This document shows positions 50,875 through 58,420 of a stretch of DNA of 64,000 bases, one piece after another. The DNA lies in NCBI GenBank assembly GCA_020634815.1, contig JACKBA010000014.1, positions 1-64,000 of the forward strand. The letters run 5' to 3'. Source of the stretch: Caldilineaceae bacterium. GTDB lineage: Bacteria > Chloroflexota > Anaerolineae > Caldilineales > Caldilineaceae. Both the position numbers and the translations under genes were made by a program. The notes below the pieces were generated by a model, which saw only the letters and a program-made list of their open reading frames with translations, did not search any database and was not told the DNA's origin. Every line of letters starts with the position of its first letter. Positions within the stretch are counted from its first letter, which is position 1.

Positions 50875-51441
50875 CTACTGGGGTGTCGTTGCCAGTTCGG
50901 CCAGCGGCGCTCCGCAGCTTGCGCAGAACTTGTGCTGCGCTGCGACTCGGCTGCCGCACTCGGTGCAGAAACGCGGTGCATCCTCAGCGGCGCCATTGGC
51001 CGCAGCCGGTTGCACCGGAGTCGCTGCCGCCACGCGTCGACGGCTGGCAATCTCGGCTTCGATGCCGGCGTCCACCGCAGGGGCGGGGGTGCTTTCCTCT
51101 GGCTTGACCATGCGTCGCTTCTGAATTTCGCTTTCCAGCGTGGCATCAAGACCGGCACTCTCTGGCGCTACCTGCTCGATCTGCTGAATGAGGCCCACGG
51201 CCTGCCGGCGCAGTCGCTCATCGAACCGCTGGTAATCCTCTTCGTCCAGTTTGCCGACGCGGTAGTCAAACTCGAGTTCCTTGATCTGAACGAGCACCTG
51301 CTCCTTGCGCAGGAGCAGCTCTGTGAGCCGGTCATCTTCCACCAACACGGGCGTTGGGCCCTTCTTGAGCAGCGGCCACACGACGGCAACGATCGCCACT
51401 ACGGAAAGTAGCAGAGCGATCAGAATTCCTGTCCACAACAT
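50875..51441 (-). CDS. CcmI-like membrane protein with C-terminal zinc ribbon
   Basis: The 188-residue protein has one transmembrane helix (about 3-23), a long helical segment (about 40-85) with 'LLLRKEQVLVQIKELEFDYRV' split by 'GKLDEEDYQRFDERLRR', then a Pro/Ala-rich linker and a zinc ribbon 'FCTECGSRV' ... 'FCASCGAPL'. The TM-plus-helix part resembles the CcmI/CycH N-terminus that aids apocytochrome handover. The zinc ribbon replaces the usual TPR part. It is last in the run ccmH-ccmG-ccmF, with 63 bp after ccmF. A good AAGGA site precedes the ATG. Confidence 0.65.
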   Translation of the reverse strand: MLWTGILIALLLSVVAIVAVVWPLLKKGPTPVLVEDDRLTELLLRKEQVLVQIKELEFDYRVGKLDEEDYQRFDERLRRQAVGLIQQIEQVAPESAGLDATLESEIQKRRMVKPEESTPAPAVDAGIEAEIASRRRVAAATPVQPAAANGAAEDAPRFCTECGSRVAAQHKFCASCGAPLAELATTPQ

Positions 51442-51504
51442 GAGTGTATCCTTATGTGGCCGAGGCGGTGGGCAGCAGGGCTCTCGCCGCCTCGGCTGTC
51501 ATTG

Positions 51505-53499
51505 CTAGTCGCCGGGCGCGTAAACGAGCGAGCGCACCGACTCCGTGCGGCGGCGCGTGGCATGCGGCCACGCTGCAATCAGCGTGCCAATCGCCATCAT
51601 GATACCGCCCACCCACATCCACATGGTCAGCGGGTTGACGTAGATGGTAAAGGTCGCACTGCTGCCGCTATTGTCCCAGCCGTTGAGCACGACATAGACA
51701 TCCTCGAACGGCGTCATGCGCAGGCCGACCTCGCTGGTAGGCATGTCTGGTGTCTTGTCGTAGATGTTGCGCTTGGGATGCACCGTATCCAATACCTGCC
51801 CGCTGTCAGTATCATAGACCAACAGCCGGGCGCTGAACTCCATGAGATTGGGCTGGCGATCGGTCTCAATACCGGCGTACTCGAGTTCGTAGTGACCCAG
51901 GTTGACGGTCTCGCCACGAGCAAGCGTCACACTGACCGACTGTTGGTAAAACTCGTTGCCGATGATGGCTACGCCGATCATCACAATGCCGATGTGGACG
52001 ATGTAGCCACCGTAGCGCCGGCCGTTGCGGCTCCACAGGCGCGTTATCGCGATGAAGATGTTCTCGCCGGTGGTCACCCGTCGGGCCATGGCGCCGCGCA
52101 CATACTCCTGGACGATGGTGGCCGTGACGAAGGCGCAAATGGCAAGACCGATCATCGGATACAGGCTGCGCGCAAAGACAAACACGAGCGCCGCCGTAAT
52201 CAGTGCGATGATCGTCGGGATGGTGAATTGCTTGCGGAAGGCTGACAGGCTGGTATGGCGCCAGCCCAAAAGGGGAGCGACGCCCATGAGCAGCAGCAGC
52301 ATAAGGAAGAGCGGGCCATTGACCTTGTTGAAGAAGGGCGCCGCCACACTGATGCGCTGTCCGGTCAGGATCTCGCTGAACATGGGGAAGAATGTGCCCC
52401 ACAGCGTCGCAAAAGCAATGCCCGTAAAGAGCCAGTTATTGGCCAGGAACGCCGCCTCGCGGCTCGAATAGGAGTCGATCTGGTGCTCGCCGCGCAGGAG
52501 AGGCAGCCGGTCGAACAGGAGCCACAGGAAACCGAAGACGATGATGATCAGGAAGCCCAGGAAGTACGGGCCGACATCGCTGCGGGCGAAACTGTGCACG
52601 CTCTCCAACACGCCGCTGCGCGTCGTAAAGGTGCCGAGAATCACCAGGAAGTAGGTCAGCCAGATCAAGACGACATTCCAGACCTTGAGGATGCCACGCT
52701 GTTCCTGGATGATGATGCTGTGCAGGAATGCGGTGCCCGTGAGCCAGGGCAGGAAGCTGGCATTCTCCACCGGATCCCATGCCCAGTAGCCGCCCCAGCC
52801 CAGTTCCATGTACGCCCACTGGCTGCCCATGATGATACCCAGCGACAGGAAGAGCCAGGGGATGAGCGTCCAACGACGCACGGTGCGCACCCACTCGTTG
52901 CCAAGCCGCTTGCTGAGCAAGGCGCCGACCGCAAACGCAAAGGGGACCGCCATACCCACATAGCCCAAATAGAGCATGACAGGATGGATAATCATCCAGT
53001 AGTTCTGCAAGAGCGGATTGAGCCCCTGACCATCAGGCGGCACAAAGCCAACGCGCTTGAAGGGGTCGGTGGCAAAGACCAACAGAATCAGGAAGAAGAG
53101 CGAGGTCGTCAGCAACACGGCGTTGACGTAGGGCATCAACACCTGGTGCTTGTGGCGGTTGGCGAACGCAACAACGGCACTGAAGCCGGACAGGAGCAAA
53201 CACCAGAAGAGCAGGCTGCCCGCCTGGCCGCCCCAGAGCGCCGAAAACTTGTAAAACGTAGGCAGCGCCCGCTCGGAATGGTTCCACACGTAGCTCAACT
53301 GAAAGGCATCGGTGAAGAGACCGTACCAAAGGATGCCGGCAGAAATCGCCACCAGCACGGCGACGGCATAAACCGCATTGAAACTGCTCGTGATCAAGCG
53401 GGTATTGCGTCGTTGGCCGCCAAAGTAACCGGCAATGATGCCAAACGCCGCCAACACCAGTGCCGTCATGAGAATCAAGTGACCAATATCAAAAATCAT
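51505..53499 (-). CDS. ccmF: Cytochrome c-type biogenesis haem lyase CcmF
   Basis: The 664-residue protein has about 15 hydrophobic helices. It carries the haem-handling tryptophan-rich WWD motif 'MELGWGGYWAWDPVENASF' (about residues 226-244) and conserved periplasmic His, matching CcmF length (about 650). CcmF takes haem from holo-CcmE and attaches it to CxxCH cysteines of apocytochromes. I chose the ATG at 53499, where GAGGA is five bases upstream, over 53514. No ccmABCDE genes are in this window. The position between ccmG and the ccmI-like gene, next to cytochrome genes, fits its role. Confidence 0.93.
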   Translation of the reverse strand: MIFDIGHLILMTALVLAAFGIIAGYFGGQRRNTRLITSSFNAVYAVAVLVAISAGILWYGLFTDAFQLSYVWNHSERALPTFYKFSALWGGQAGSLLFWCLLLSGFSAVVAFANRHKHQVLMPYVNAVLLTTSLFFLILLVFATDPFKRVGFVPPDGQGLNPLLQNYWMIIHPVMLYLGYVGMAVPFAFAVGALLSKRLGNEWVRTVRRWTLIPWLFLSLGIIMGSQWAYMELGWGGYWAWDPVENASFLPWLTGTAFLHSIIIQEQRGILKVWNVVLIWLTYFLVILGTFTTRSGVLESVHSFARSDVGPYFLGFLIIIVFGFLWLLFDRLPLLRGEHQIDSYSSREAAFLANNWLFTGIAFATLWGTFFPMFSEILTGQRISVAAPFFNKVNGPLFLMLLLLMGVAPLLGWRHTSLSAFRKQFTIPTIIALITAALVFVFARSLYPMIGLAICAFVTATIVQEYVRGAMARRVTTGENIFIAITRLWSRNGRRYGGYIVHIGIVMIGVAIIGNEFYQQSVSVTLARGETVNLGHYELEYAGIETDRQPNLMEFSARLLVYDTDSGQVLDTVHPKRNIYDKTPDMPTSEVGLRMTPFEDVYVVLNGWDNSGSSATFTIYVNPLTMWMWVGGIMMAIGTLIAAWPHATRRRTESVRSLVYAPGD

Positions 53500-53598
53500 G
53501 GGAGTCCTCAGCAATCGAAAGCAAAACTCGTAGCCAGACCTTCTGGTGCCAACGTCGAATACCGGGCTGTGACGCCTGCACCTTCAATCGTTTGAACG

Positions 53599-54186
53599 CT
53601 AGGGGCGGATCTTGTTCAGCAACTCATCCATGCGCGACTCACTGACGATCGGGCCGATGACGATCTCCTGAATGTTGCCTTCGCCGTCGATGAAGAACGT
53701 CTCAGGCACACCTTTGATACCATATCGACGCGCGGCGGCGCTCTGCAAATCAGGCCCGTTGGGGTAGGTAATGTCAAATTCGGCAAGATAGGCCTTGGCA
53801 GCCGGCTCCTGGTCTAGATAGTCCAGCCCCAGGAACACGATGCCGTTGCCCTGTTCCCGCCGCCAGGTCGCCTCAAGGAGAGCAGCTTCATCGCGGCATG
53901 GGTCGCACCAGCTCGCCCAGAAGTTGAGCACCACACCCTGACCCTTCAGGTCGGTCAGGCTGATGGTCTCGCCCTCGAAGGTGGTGAAGGTGAAGGGAGG
54001 CGCCTCGCCGCTGGCACGCTGTTCCGACTCGTTGGTCTGAATCAGGCGAGCGGCAAGCAGCCCAACAAAACCGAGCAGAATCAGCACAAATAGCGCCTGC
54101 CACATGCGCACGGAGCGCTTGTTCGACGGCGCTTCAACCGGAGGGGTCGTGACGGTCTCCGGTCCGGCTGTCGTCATCTCAGTCAT
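53599..54186 (-). CDS. Membrane-anchored thioredoxin-like protein (CcmG/TlpA/ResA type)
   Basis: The 195-residue protein has a cytosolic tail, one transmembrane helix (about 29-49) and a periplasmic thioredoxin fold. The active site 'WCDPC' (Cys94, Cys97), the 'PETFFIDGEGNI' cis-Pro region and the insertion typical of TlpA/ResA proteins are visible. It keeps the CxxCH cysteines of apocytochromes reduced for haem attachment. Its ATG overlaps the ccmH stop by 8 bp. Confidence 0.9.
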   Translation of the reverse strand: MTEMTTAGPETVTTPPVEAPSNKRSVRMWQALFVLILLGFVGLLAARLIQTNESEQRASGEAPPFTFTTFEGETISLTDLKGQGVVLNFWASWCDPCRDEAALLEATWRREQGNGIVFLGLDYLDQEPAAKAYLAEFDITYPNGPDLQSAAARRYGIKGVPETFFIDGEGNIQEIVIGPIVSESRMDELLNKIRP

Positions 54187-54724
54187 AGTGCTTCAACTCC
54201 TCGTCCAGCTTCCGGCCATATTCGTCCTCGCTGTCTGACGCTGCGGAAGAAGTGGCAGCGCCGGCAGTTGCTTCCTGTGTTCTGCCGCCGATCATGCTGC
54301 GGGCGCGGAACCACAAAAAGACACCGCCGCCAATCATGACGACAACGGGCAGAATCCACGCAAGCCAGTTGAAGCCCTCCAGCGGGGGTTCGCCCAGCAC
54401 CTGCGGACCGTACTGAGCCACGAAATAGTCCTTGATTTCCTGGTCGCTGTCACCCTCAGAAAGTTTGACGGCAATGACATCGCGCATTTGCTCGCACGCC
54501 TTGAGTTCGCAGGCGTCGAGCCGCACGCCGCTGCAAAGCGGACACCATAGTTGTTTGGAAACCTCTTTTACATCATTCGGCGATACAGTCGATGCGGGCG
54601 ACGCACCATCTTGTGCGATTGCGCTTGCAGCAAAACCGAACAAAAAGAGCAACGCCAGGACGGGGAGAAAGAGAAAACGGATTCGAGCAGTCATTCGATT
54701 CATGGTTTGGAGTATTGGTAGCAT
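54179..54724 (-). CDS. ccmH: Cytochrome c-type biogenesis protein CcmH
   Basis: The 181-residue protein has a signal peptide or first helix (about 12-37), the CcmH redox motif 'LWCPLCSGVRLDAC' (Cys61, Cys64) with a third Cys at 70 and a fourth at 75, 'MRDVIAVKLSEGDSDQEIKD', and a second helix (about 116-140). CcmH reduces or holds apocytochrome cysteines during maturation. The usual motif is RCxxC; here Leu-Trp precedes the first Cys and two extra Cys follow. TACGAT lies 9 bases before the ATG. Starts at 54703 or 54694 are possible. Confidence 0.88.
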   Translation of the reverse strand: MLPILQTMNRMTARIRFLFLPVLALLFLFGFAASAIAQDGASPASTVSPNDVKEVSKQLWCPLCSGVRLDACELKACEQMRDVIAVKLSEGDSDQEIKDYFVAQYGPQVLGEPPLEGFNWLAWILPVVVMIGGGVFLWFRARSMIGGRTQEATAGAATSSAASDSEDEYGRKLDEELKHYD

Positions 54725-55059
54725 TTCCCGATCATCGTACCGGGTCCAGCCCGGCCGATGAACAATCCAGAGACAGTGGCCGGCGATGGTCGATTCAGCC
54801 TGCGAGCCACCTGCTCACCATGCGGTGTTCTCGGTGGTTTTGCAGCAGGGATTATACCACAATCTGGCGCATGGAAAGCACTTCAAGATCACTTTTCACC
54901 TGATCTGTTAAGGTTTCCACGCACAGAAGTCTGACGGCATAAACCCAGGAAATCGGCAGGGGCCGACATGCCGGCGGCGATGCTTCGGCAAGAACGAGGC
55001 CGGGCACAGAAGCGTACCCGGCCTCGAACCGGCGGAAGCAATTGGGAACTTTAACTCGA
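54725..55059. other. Intergenic stretch between decahaem cytochrome and ccmH; one hairpin
   Basis: The 335 bp hold no convincing gene. GAGGCCGGG (54996-55004) pairs with CCCGGCCTC (55017-55025); on the minus strand this would follow the decahaem gene but lacks a clear T-run. The part near 54734-54739 holds the candidate ccmH -10 box. Otherwise I see nothing. Confidence 0.5.
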
Positions 55060-57180
55060 CTACGGCCGCGTCATGGCCGAGACATCGCCACCAATGTCCT
55101 CGATGCTGTCATAGAGGGACTGGATGACGTATTGGCCATTGTGCGCAAACGCACCGGGGTCCTTACTGGCCCACTGGTAGTTGTACGCAGCCCGCAGCAG
55201 GCGTGGTGTCCAGCCAGCGAAGCCATTGTCGCGGACAGCCTCTTCGGGATCGACGACGCCATTGGCGTTGCCGTCCATGAAGAAGTACGGATAGGCATGC
55301 GCGTCATACGCAATCGGCGTGCCCAGAGTGTCTGCAGCGTACGCCTGGATGGCGGCATACAGGTCTTCGGCCATCGTCTCGATCTCGTACGCCAGGCCTT
55401 CCTCGTCATCGCCGTCACCGTCGAAGTCGGTGAGGGTGTAACGGATGTCCTGCAACTCGGCGCCATCTTCGATCTCTTCGTGGCACTCGGCACACGCTTC
55501 GGTCTTGACTTCCAGACCGTGCGCGCTGTGGCAATCTTTGCACTGGTTCACGTCACCGTCGCCATGGTCGAAGAAGCCAAGGTATTCCTTGCCTTCGTAC
55601 TGATACATGCCATGGGCTTCGGATCCCCAGCGCGTGGCGCCGGCTGCGAAGTAGTGCGGGTTGAGGAAGCGCAGACCCTCGGCCTGATCATCCGGGGCGG
55701 CGTCGCCAATTGCGGCGTCGACGCTAACGCCGGACTCACGGCCCTGGTGGCAGTTCATGCACAGGTTCGTGTCGGGATCGCCGCTGTCGATGGAGGCGCC
55801 GCTGGGGAACTTGACCGCGCCAGCCTCGTAGCGGGTGAACTCGACCAGATCGTTGTGGCATGTTGCGCACTGGAAGCCGTTGGACGGCGACGCCGATGTC
55901 ACGACGCCCTCGGCCAACATCTGCGGCAGACCGCCGGCGGTGTGACACTTGGCGCATGAACCAGGCACGACACCTTCTTCGTCCCAGTGCCGGAAGGCTT
56001 CTTCCGACCCAGCGAAGTGACCGGCATCGATGCGGCGCATGGCTTCCATGTCGACCGGCTCGGCAACGGCTTCATTCAGGCTGGCGATCGAATCGAACAG
56101 CAACTGGATGATGTACTTGCCGCCGTGTGCATAGGCGCCAGGATCCTTCTTCGAGGTCTGGTAGTTGTAGGCAGCCTCGAGCAGGCGCGGCGTCCAGGAT
56201 GCAAATCGGTTGTCACCGTTGATCTCATCCTCTTCAAGCGTACCACTTGCATTGGTATCGATGAAGAAGTATGGATAGCTGTCAGGTGAATAACCGACCG
56301 TTGAGCCGGCAACCTCACCGCTGTAAGCCTGCATAGCCGCCAGCAGCGAATCCTGCAAACCCTGCAACTCGTAGTAGATACCTTCATCCACATCGCCGTT
56401 GCCGTTGTAGTCGACCGCCGAGCCGGCCATGCGGACGTTCTTCAGGTCATCGACCGAAGCAACACCCTCATGACAGGTTGCGCAGCCTTCCAGGTCCAGT
56501 TCCAGCGTGTGGGGATTGTGGCAGTCGATGCAGGTCTCGTAGCCCTCGACGTGCGCAAACATGGCGTCATAGCTATTGCCGTCATATTCATAGCCACCCT
56601 TGGCCAGCGTACCGTACTTGGTAGCGGCTGCGGCGTAGTAATGGATATTCCGGAAGCTGAGATTCTCGCTGACGGTGTCGGCATCGACCGCTGCGTCAGC
56701 AATGGCTTTGTCTACGCTCACCTTGGACTCACGACCCTGGTGGCATTCCATGCAGCGCGATTCGTCGCCCAGACCCGTGATCTCGAGGCCCGAAGGCATG
56801 ACCACGCTATCCTTGGTGACGGTCACGTTGTTATGGCATGCGACGCAGTCAACCACCGTGCCCACGGGATGCGGTGCGTTCACCACACCGGCTTCGGTGC
56901 CGTCGGCGCCCAGGAAATCCTGGTAGCCGGTGCTGCTGTGACACTTGGCACAGCTTTCAGGCACCACGGCCGGATCATCCTCGTTCCAGTGCACGAATGC
57001 TTCCGCTGCGGCGTCGGCATGGCCAGAGGCCATCCAGTCGTCGAGGAAAGGCACCTGCACTGGTGCGGGTTCGGTAGGTTCAGCCTGCGCCGGCGCGGCA
57101 GCACTGGCCGTACCTGCAGCCAGCACCAGGACGAGCATCGCTGTCATTACCGCACAAACGAAAAACAGGCTCTTTCTCAC
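55060..57180 (-). CDS. Secreted decahaem c-type cytochrome with internal duplication and EF-hand-like loops
   Basis: The 706-residue protein has a signal peptide (about 1-28) and ten CxxCH haem sites (CAKCH, CVACH, CMECH, CIDCH, CATCH, then CAKCH, CATCH, CMNCH, CKDCH, CAECH). The two sets of five lie in homologous halves: both have an 'EAF.HW' segment before the first haem and end with 'WTPRLL.AAYNYQ..KDPGA'. Each half also has two EF-hand-like loops, such as 'DTNASGTLEEDE' and 'DGNANGVVDPEE', which suggest calcium binding. No anchor is seen, so it is periplasmic or extracellular. AGGGGGG precedes the ATG. It probably takes electrons from the membrane cytochromes upstream. The terminal partner is unknown. 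Confidence 0.93.
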   Translation of the reverse strand: MRKSLFFVCAVMTAMLVLVLAAGTASAAAPAQAEPTEPAPVQVPFLDDWMASGHADAAAEAFVHWNEDDPAVVPESCAKCHSSTGYQDFLGADGTEAGVVNAPHPVGTVVDCVACHNNVTVTKDSVVMPSGLEITGLGDESRCMECHQGRESKVSVDKAIADAAVDADTVSENLSFRNIHYYAAAATKYGTLAKGGYEYDGNSYDAMFAHVEGYETCIDCHNPHTLELDLEGCATCHEGVASVDDLKNVRMAGSAVDYNGNGDVDEGIYYELQGLQDSLLAAMQAYSGEVAGSTVGYSPDSYPYFFIDTNASGTLEEDEINGDNRFASWTPRLLEAAYNYQTSKKDPGAYAHGGKYIIQLLFDSIASLNEAVAEPVDMEAMRRIDAGHFAGSEEAFRHWDEEGVVPGSCAKCHTAGGLPQMLAEGVVTSASPSNGFQCATCHNDLVEFTRYEAGAVKFPSGASIDSGDPDTNLCMNCHQGRESGVSVDAAIGDAAPDDQAEGLRFLNPHYFAAGATRWGSEAHGMYQYEGKEYLGFFDHGDGDVNQCKDCHSAHGLEVKTEACAECHEEIEDGAELQDIRYTLTDFDGDGDDEEGLAYEIETMAEDLYAAIQAYAADTLGTPIAYDAHAYPYFFMDGNANGVVDPEEAVRDNGFAGWTPRLLRAAYNYQWASKDPGAFAHNGQYVIQSLYDSIEDIGGDVSAMTRP

Positions 57181-57553
57181 TCAGTTACCCCCCTTCGGGT
57201 TACGTCGTTGCCCATCTGCATGGGCTTGAGAAAAAAAGAAACAAATCCGACAGTTTGTTCGTTTCTTGCCTCCTCCTCCTTTCTTTGGTTTCTAAATGCT
57301 GGTCAAATCGCTCCCAATTCGCATTACTGCTGCTTCCGCACAGCATGTGCAAACAGAGCCAGGAGATTGATCTCAGGGGTAAGACCGCTTACAATCTTAC
57401 ACCACTTCTCGCTCTGGCGCAACCGCAATTGACGGCCCGTATTGTCCCCATCAACCACGTATTAAGCGGCTGCGAGAACAGGGCCGTAGCCTGCCGTTCT
57501 TTACCAAACTGTTCGGCGTGGCGGGCAGGGATCGCCACTGCGCCGCTGTCAAC
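57181..57553 (-). other. Leader/intergenic region upstream of the decahaem gene
   Basis: This 373-bp gap separates the cytochrome b stop from the decahaem start on the same strand. It contains a T-tailed hairpin (57231-57260) and, between that and the ATG, a 6-bp stem GCCCAT/ATGGGC (57211-57226 region) followed by the AGGGGGG ribosome-binding site. No ORF is convincing. The arrangement could be an operon terminator followed by a new promoter, or an attenuated leader. Confidence 0.45.
57231..57260 (-). terminator. T-tailed hairpin upstream of the decahaem gene
   Basis: On the minus strand GAACAAA pairs with TTTGTTTC (one bulge) across an 8-nt loop, then seven T residues follow. It lies about 300 nt after the cytochrome b stop and 50 nt before the decahaem ATG. 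Confidence 0.5.
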
Positions 57554-58420
57554 TCAGCCGCCGGGCGCGTCCGGAGCAGGCGTCAGTGGGACATAGATAT
57601 CGGTAGTCTGGCGCGGCACCGTGGTAATGGCCGTCTGTTCAAACGTGATGAAGAAGTAGAGCCCCACGATGGTTATCAGCGCCATCACGGCCGCAAGCGG
57701 CACAAAAATGCGCTGGCGGCGGCGCAGACCGTCCGGATGCGCCGGCGGCGGCAACTGTCCCTTCTGAATCTGTTCCAGTTCGAGCGCGTGCTCCTCAGCC
57801 ATCTCATGATGGCTGATATAGCCGGTGAACATGCTCCGGTTGAACTGCTTCAGATGCACGTTATAGAAGTGCCAGGTGATGATGGATAGCACGGCAAGCA
57901 ATGCTTCGCCGCCGTGGGCCGCCTTGGCCGCCGGGATGAACTGGCCGGGCAGGAAATAGGTCGTCGCAATCGGATTCCACAGCGCAAACCCGGTGATCAC
58001 CATGACCAGCGTGCCCCAGATCACCGCCCAATATTCGACCTTTTCGCCGAAATTGTAGCGCCCCATGCGTGGTGCGCCTTTGGTAACGCCCAGATTGTAG
58101 GTGAGCGCCTGGATGCCATCCTTGGCGTCCTGCATCGACGGCAACATGGTCAGCGATACGCGCTTGACGAACACCTTGTACGTCAGCACGCCGAAGTGAT
58201 ACATCGTCTCGGCGATCAGGAGTACGGCCGCAGCACGGTGGATGATGCGTACGACTTCGATGCCTCCCATCGCCATGATCATGAATTCGGCCCACGGTTG
58301 GCTGGAGAATTTCTGGGGCAGGCCGGTGATGACCAATACCGTGAAACTCGTGATCAGAAGCGCATGTTCCACGCGCTGAAAGACGTCAAAGCGCCAGTAT
58401 TTGCCCGTTGAATTACTCAT
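57554..58420 (-). CDS. Membrane cytochrome b (formate-dehydrogenase-gamma / Ni-hydrogenase cyt b type)
   Basis: The 288-residue protein has five hydrophobic helices. Helix-associated His include 'VFQRVEHALLITSFT', 'VVRIIHRAAAVLLIAETMYH' and 'IITWHFYNVHLKQFN', the usual bis-His haem b ligand pattern of the dihaem cytochrome b family that includes FdnI, HyaC and PhsC. It would exchange electrons between quinone and periplasmic haem proteins. Its start overlaps the stop of the 15-haem gene by 8 bp, so the two are co-translated. A short periplasmic C-terminus follows helix 5. Confidence 0.85.
   Translation of the reverse strand: MSNSTGKYWRFDVFQRVEHALLITSFTVLVITGLPQKFSSQPWAEFMIMAMGGIEVVRIIHRAAAVLLIAETMYHFGVLTYKVFVKRVSLTMLPSMQDAKDGIQALTYNLGVTKGAPRMGRYNFGEKVEYWAVIWGTLVMVITGFALWNPIATTYFLPGQFIPAAKAAHGGEALLAVLSIITWHFYNVHLKQFNRSMFTGYISHHEMAEEHALELEQIQKGQLPPPAHPDGLRRRQRIFVPLAAVMALITIVGLYFFITFEQTAITTVPRQTTDIYVPLTPAPDAPGG

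Noticed and set aside
57181..57230. Cyclic-di-GMP (GEMM) riboswitch before the decahaem gene
   Set aside because: The conserved GEMM core sequences are not present; only a small hairpin and a strong ribosome-binding site can be supported.
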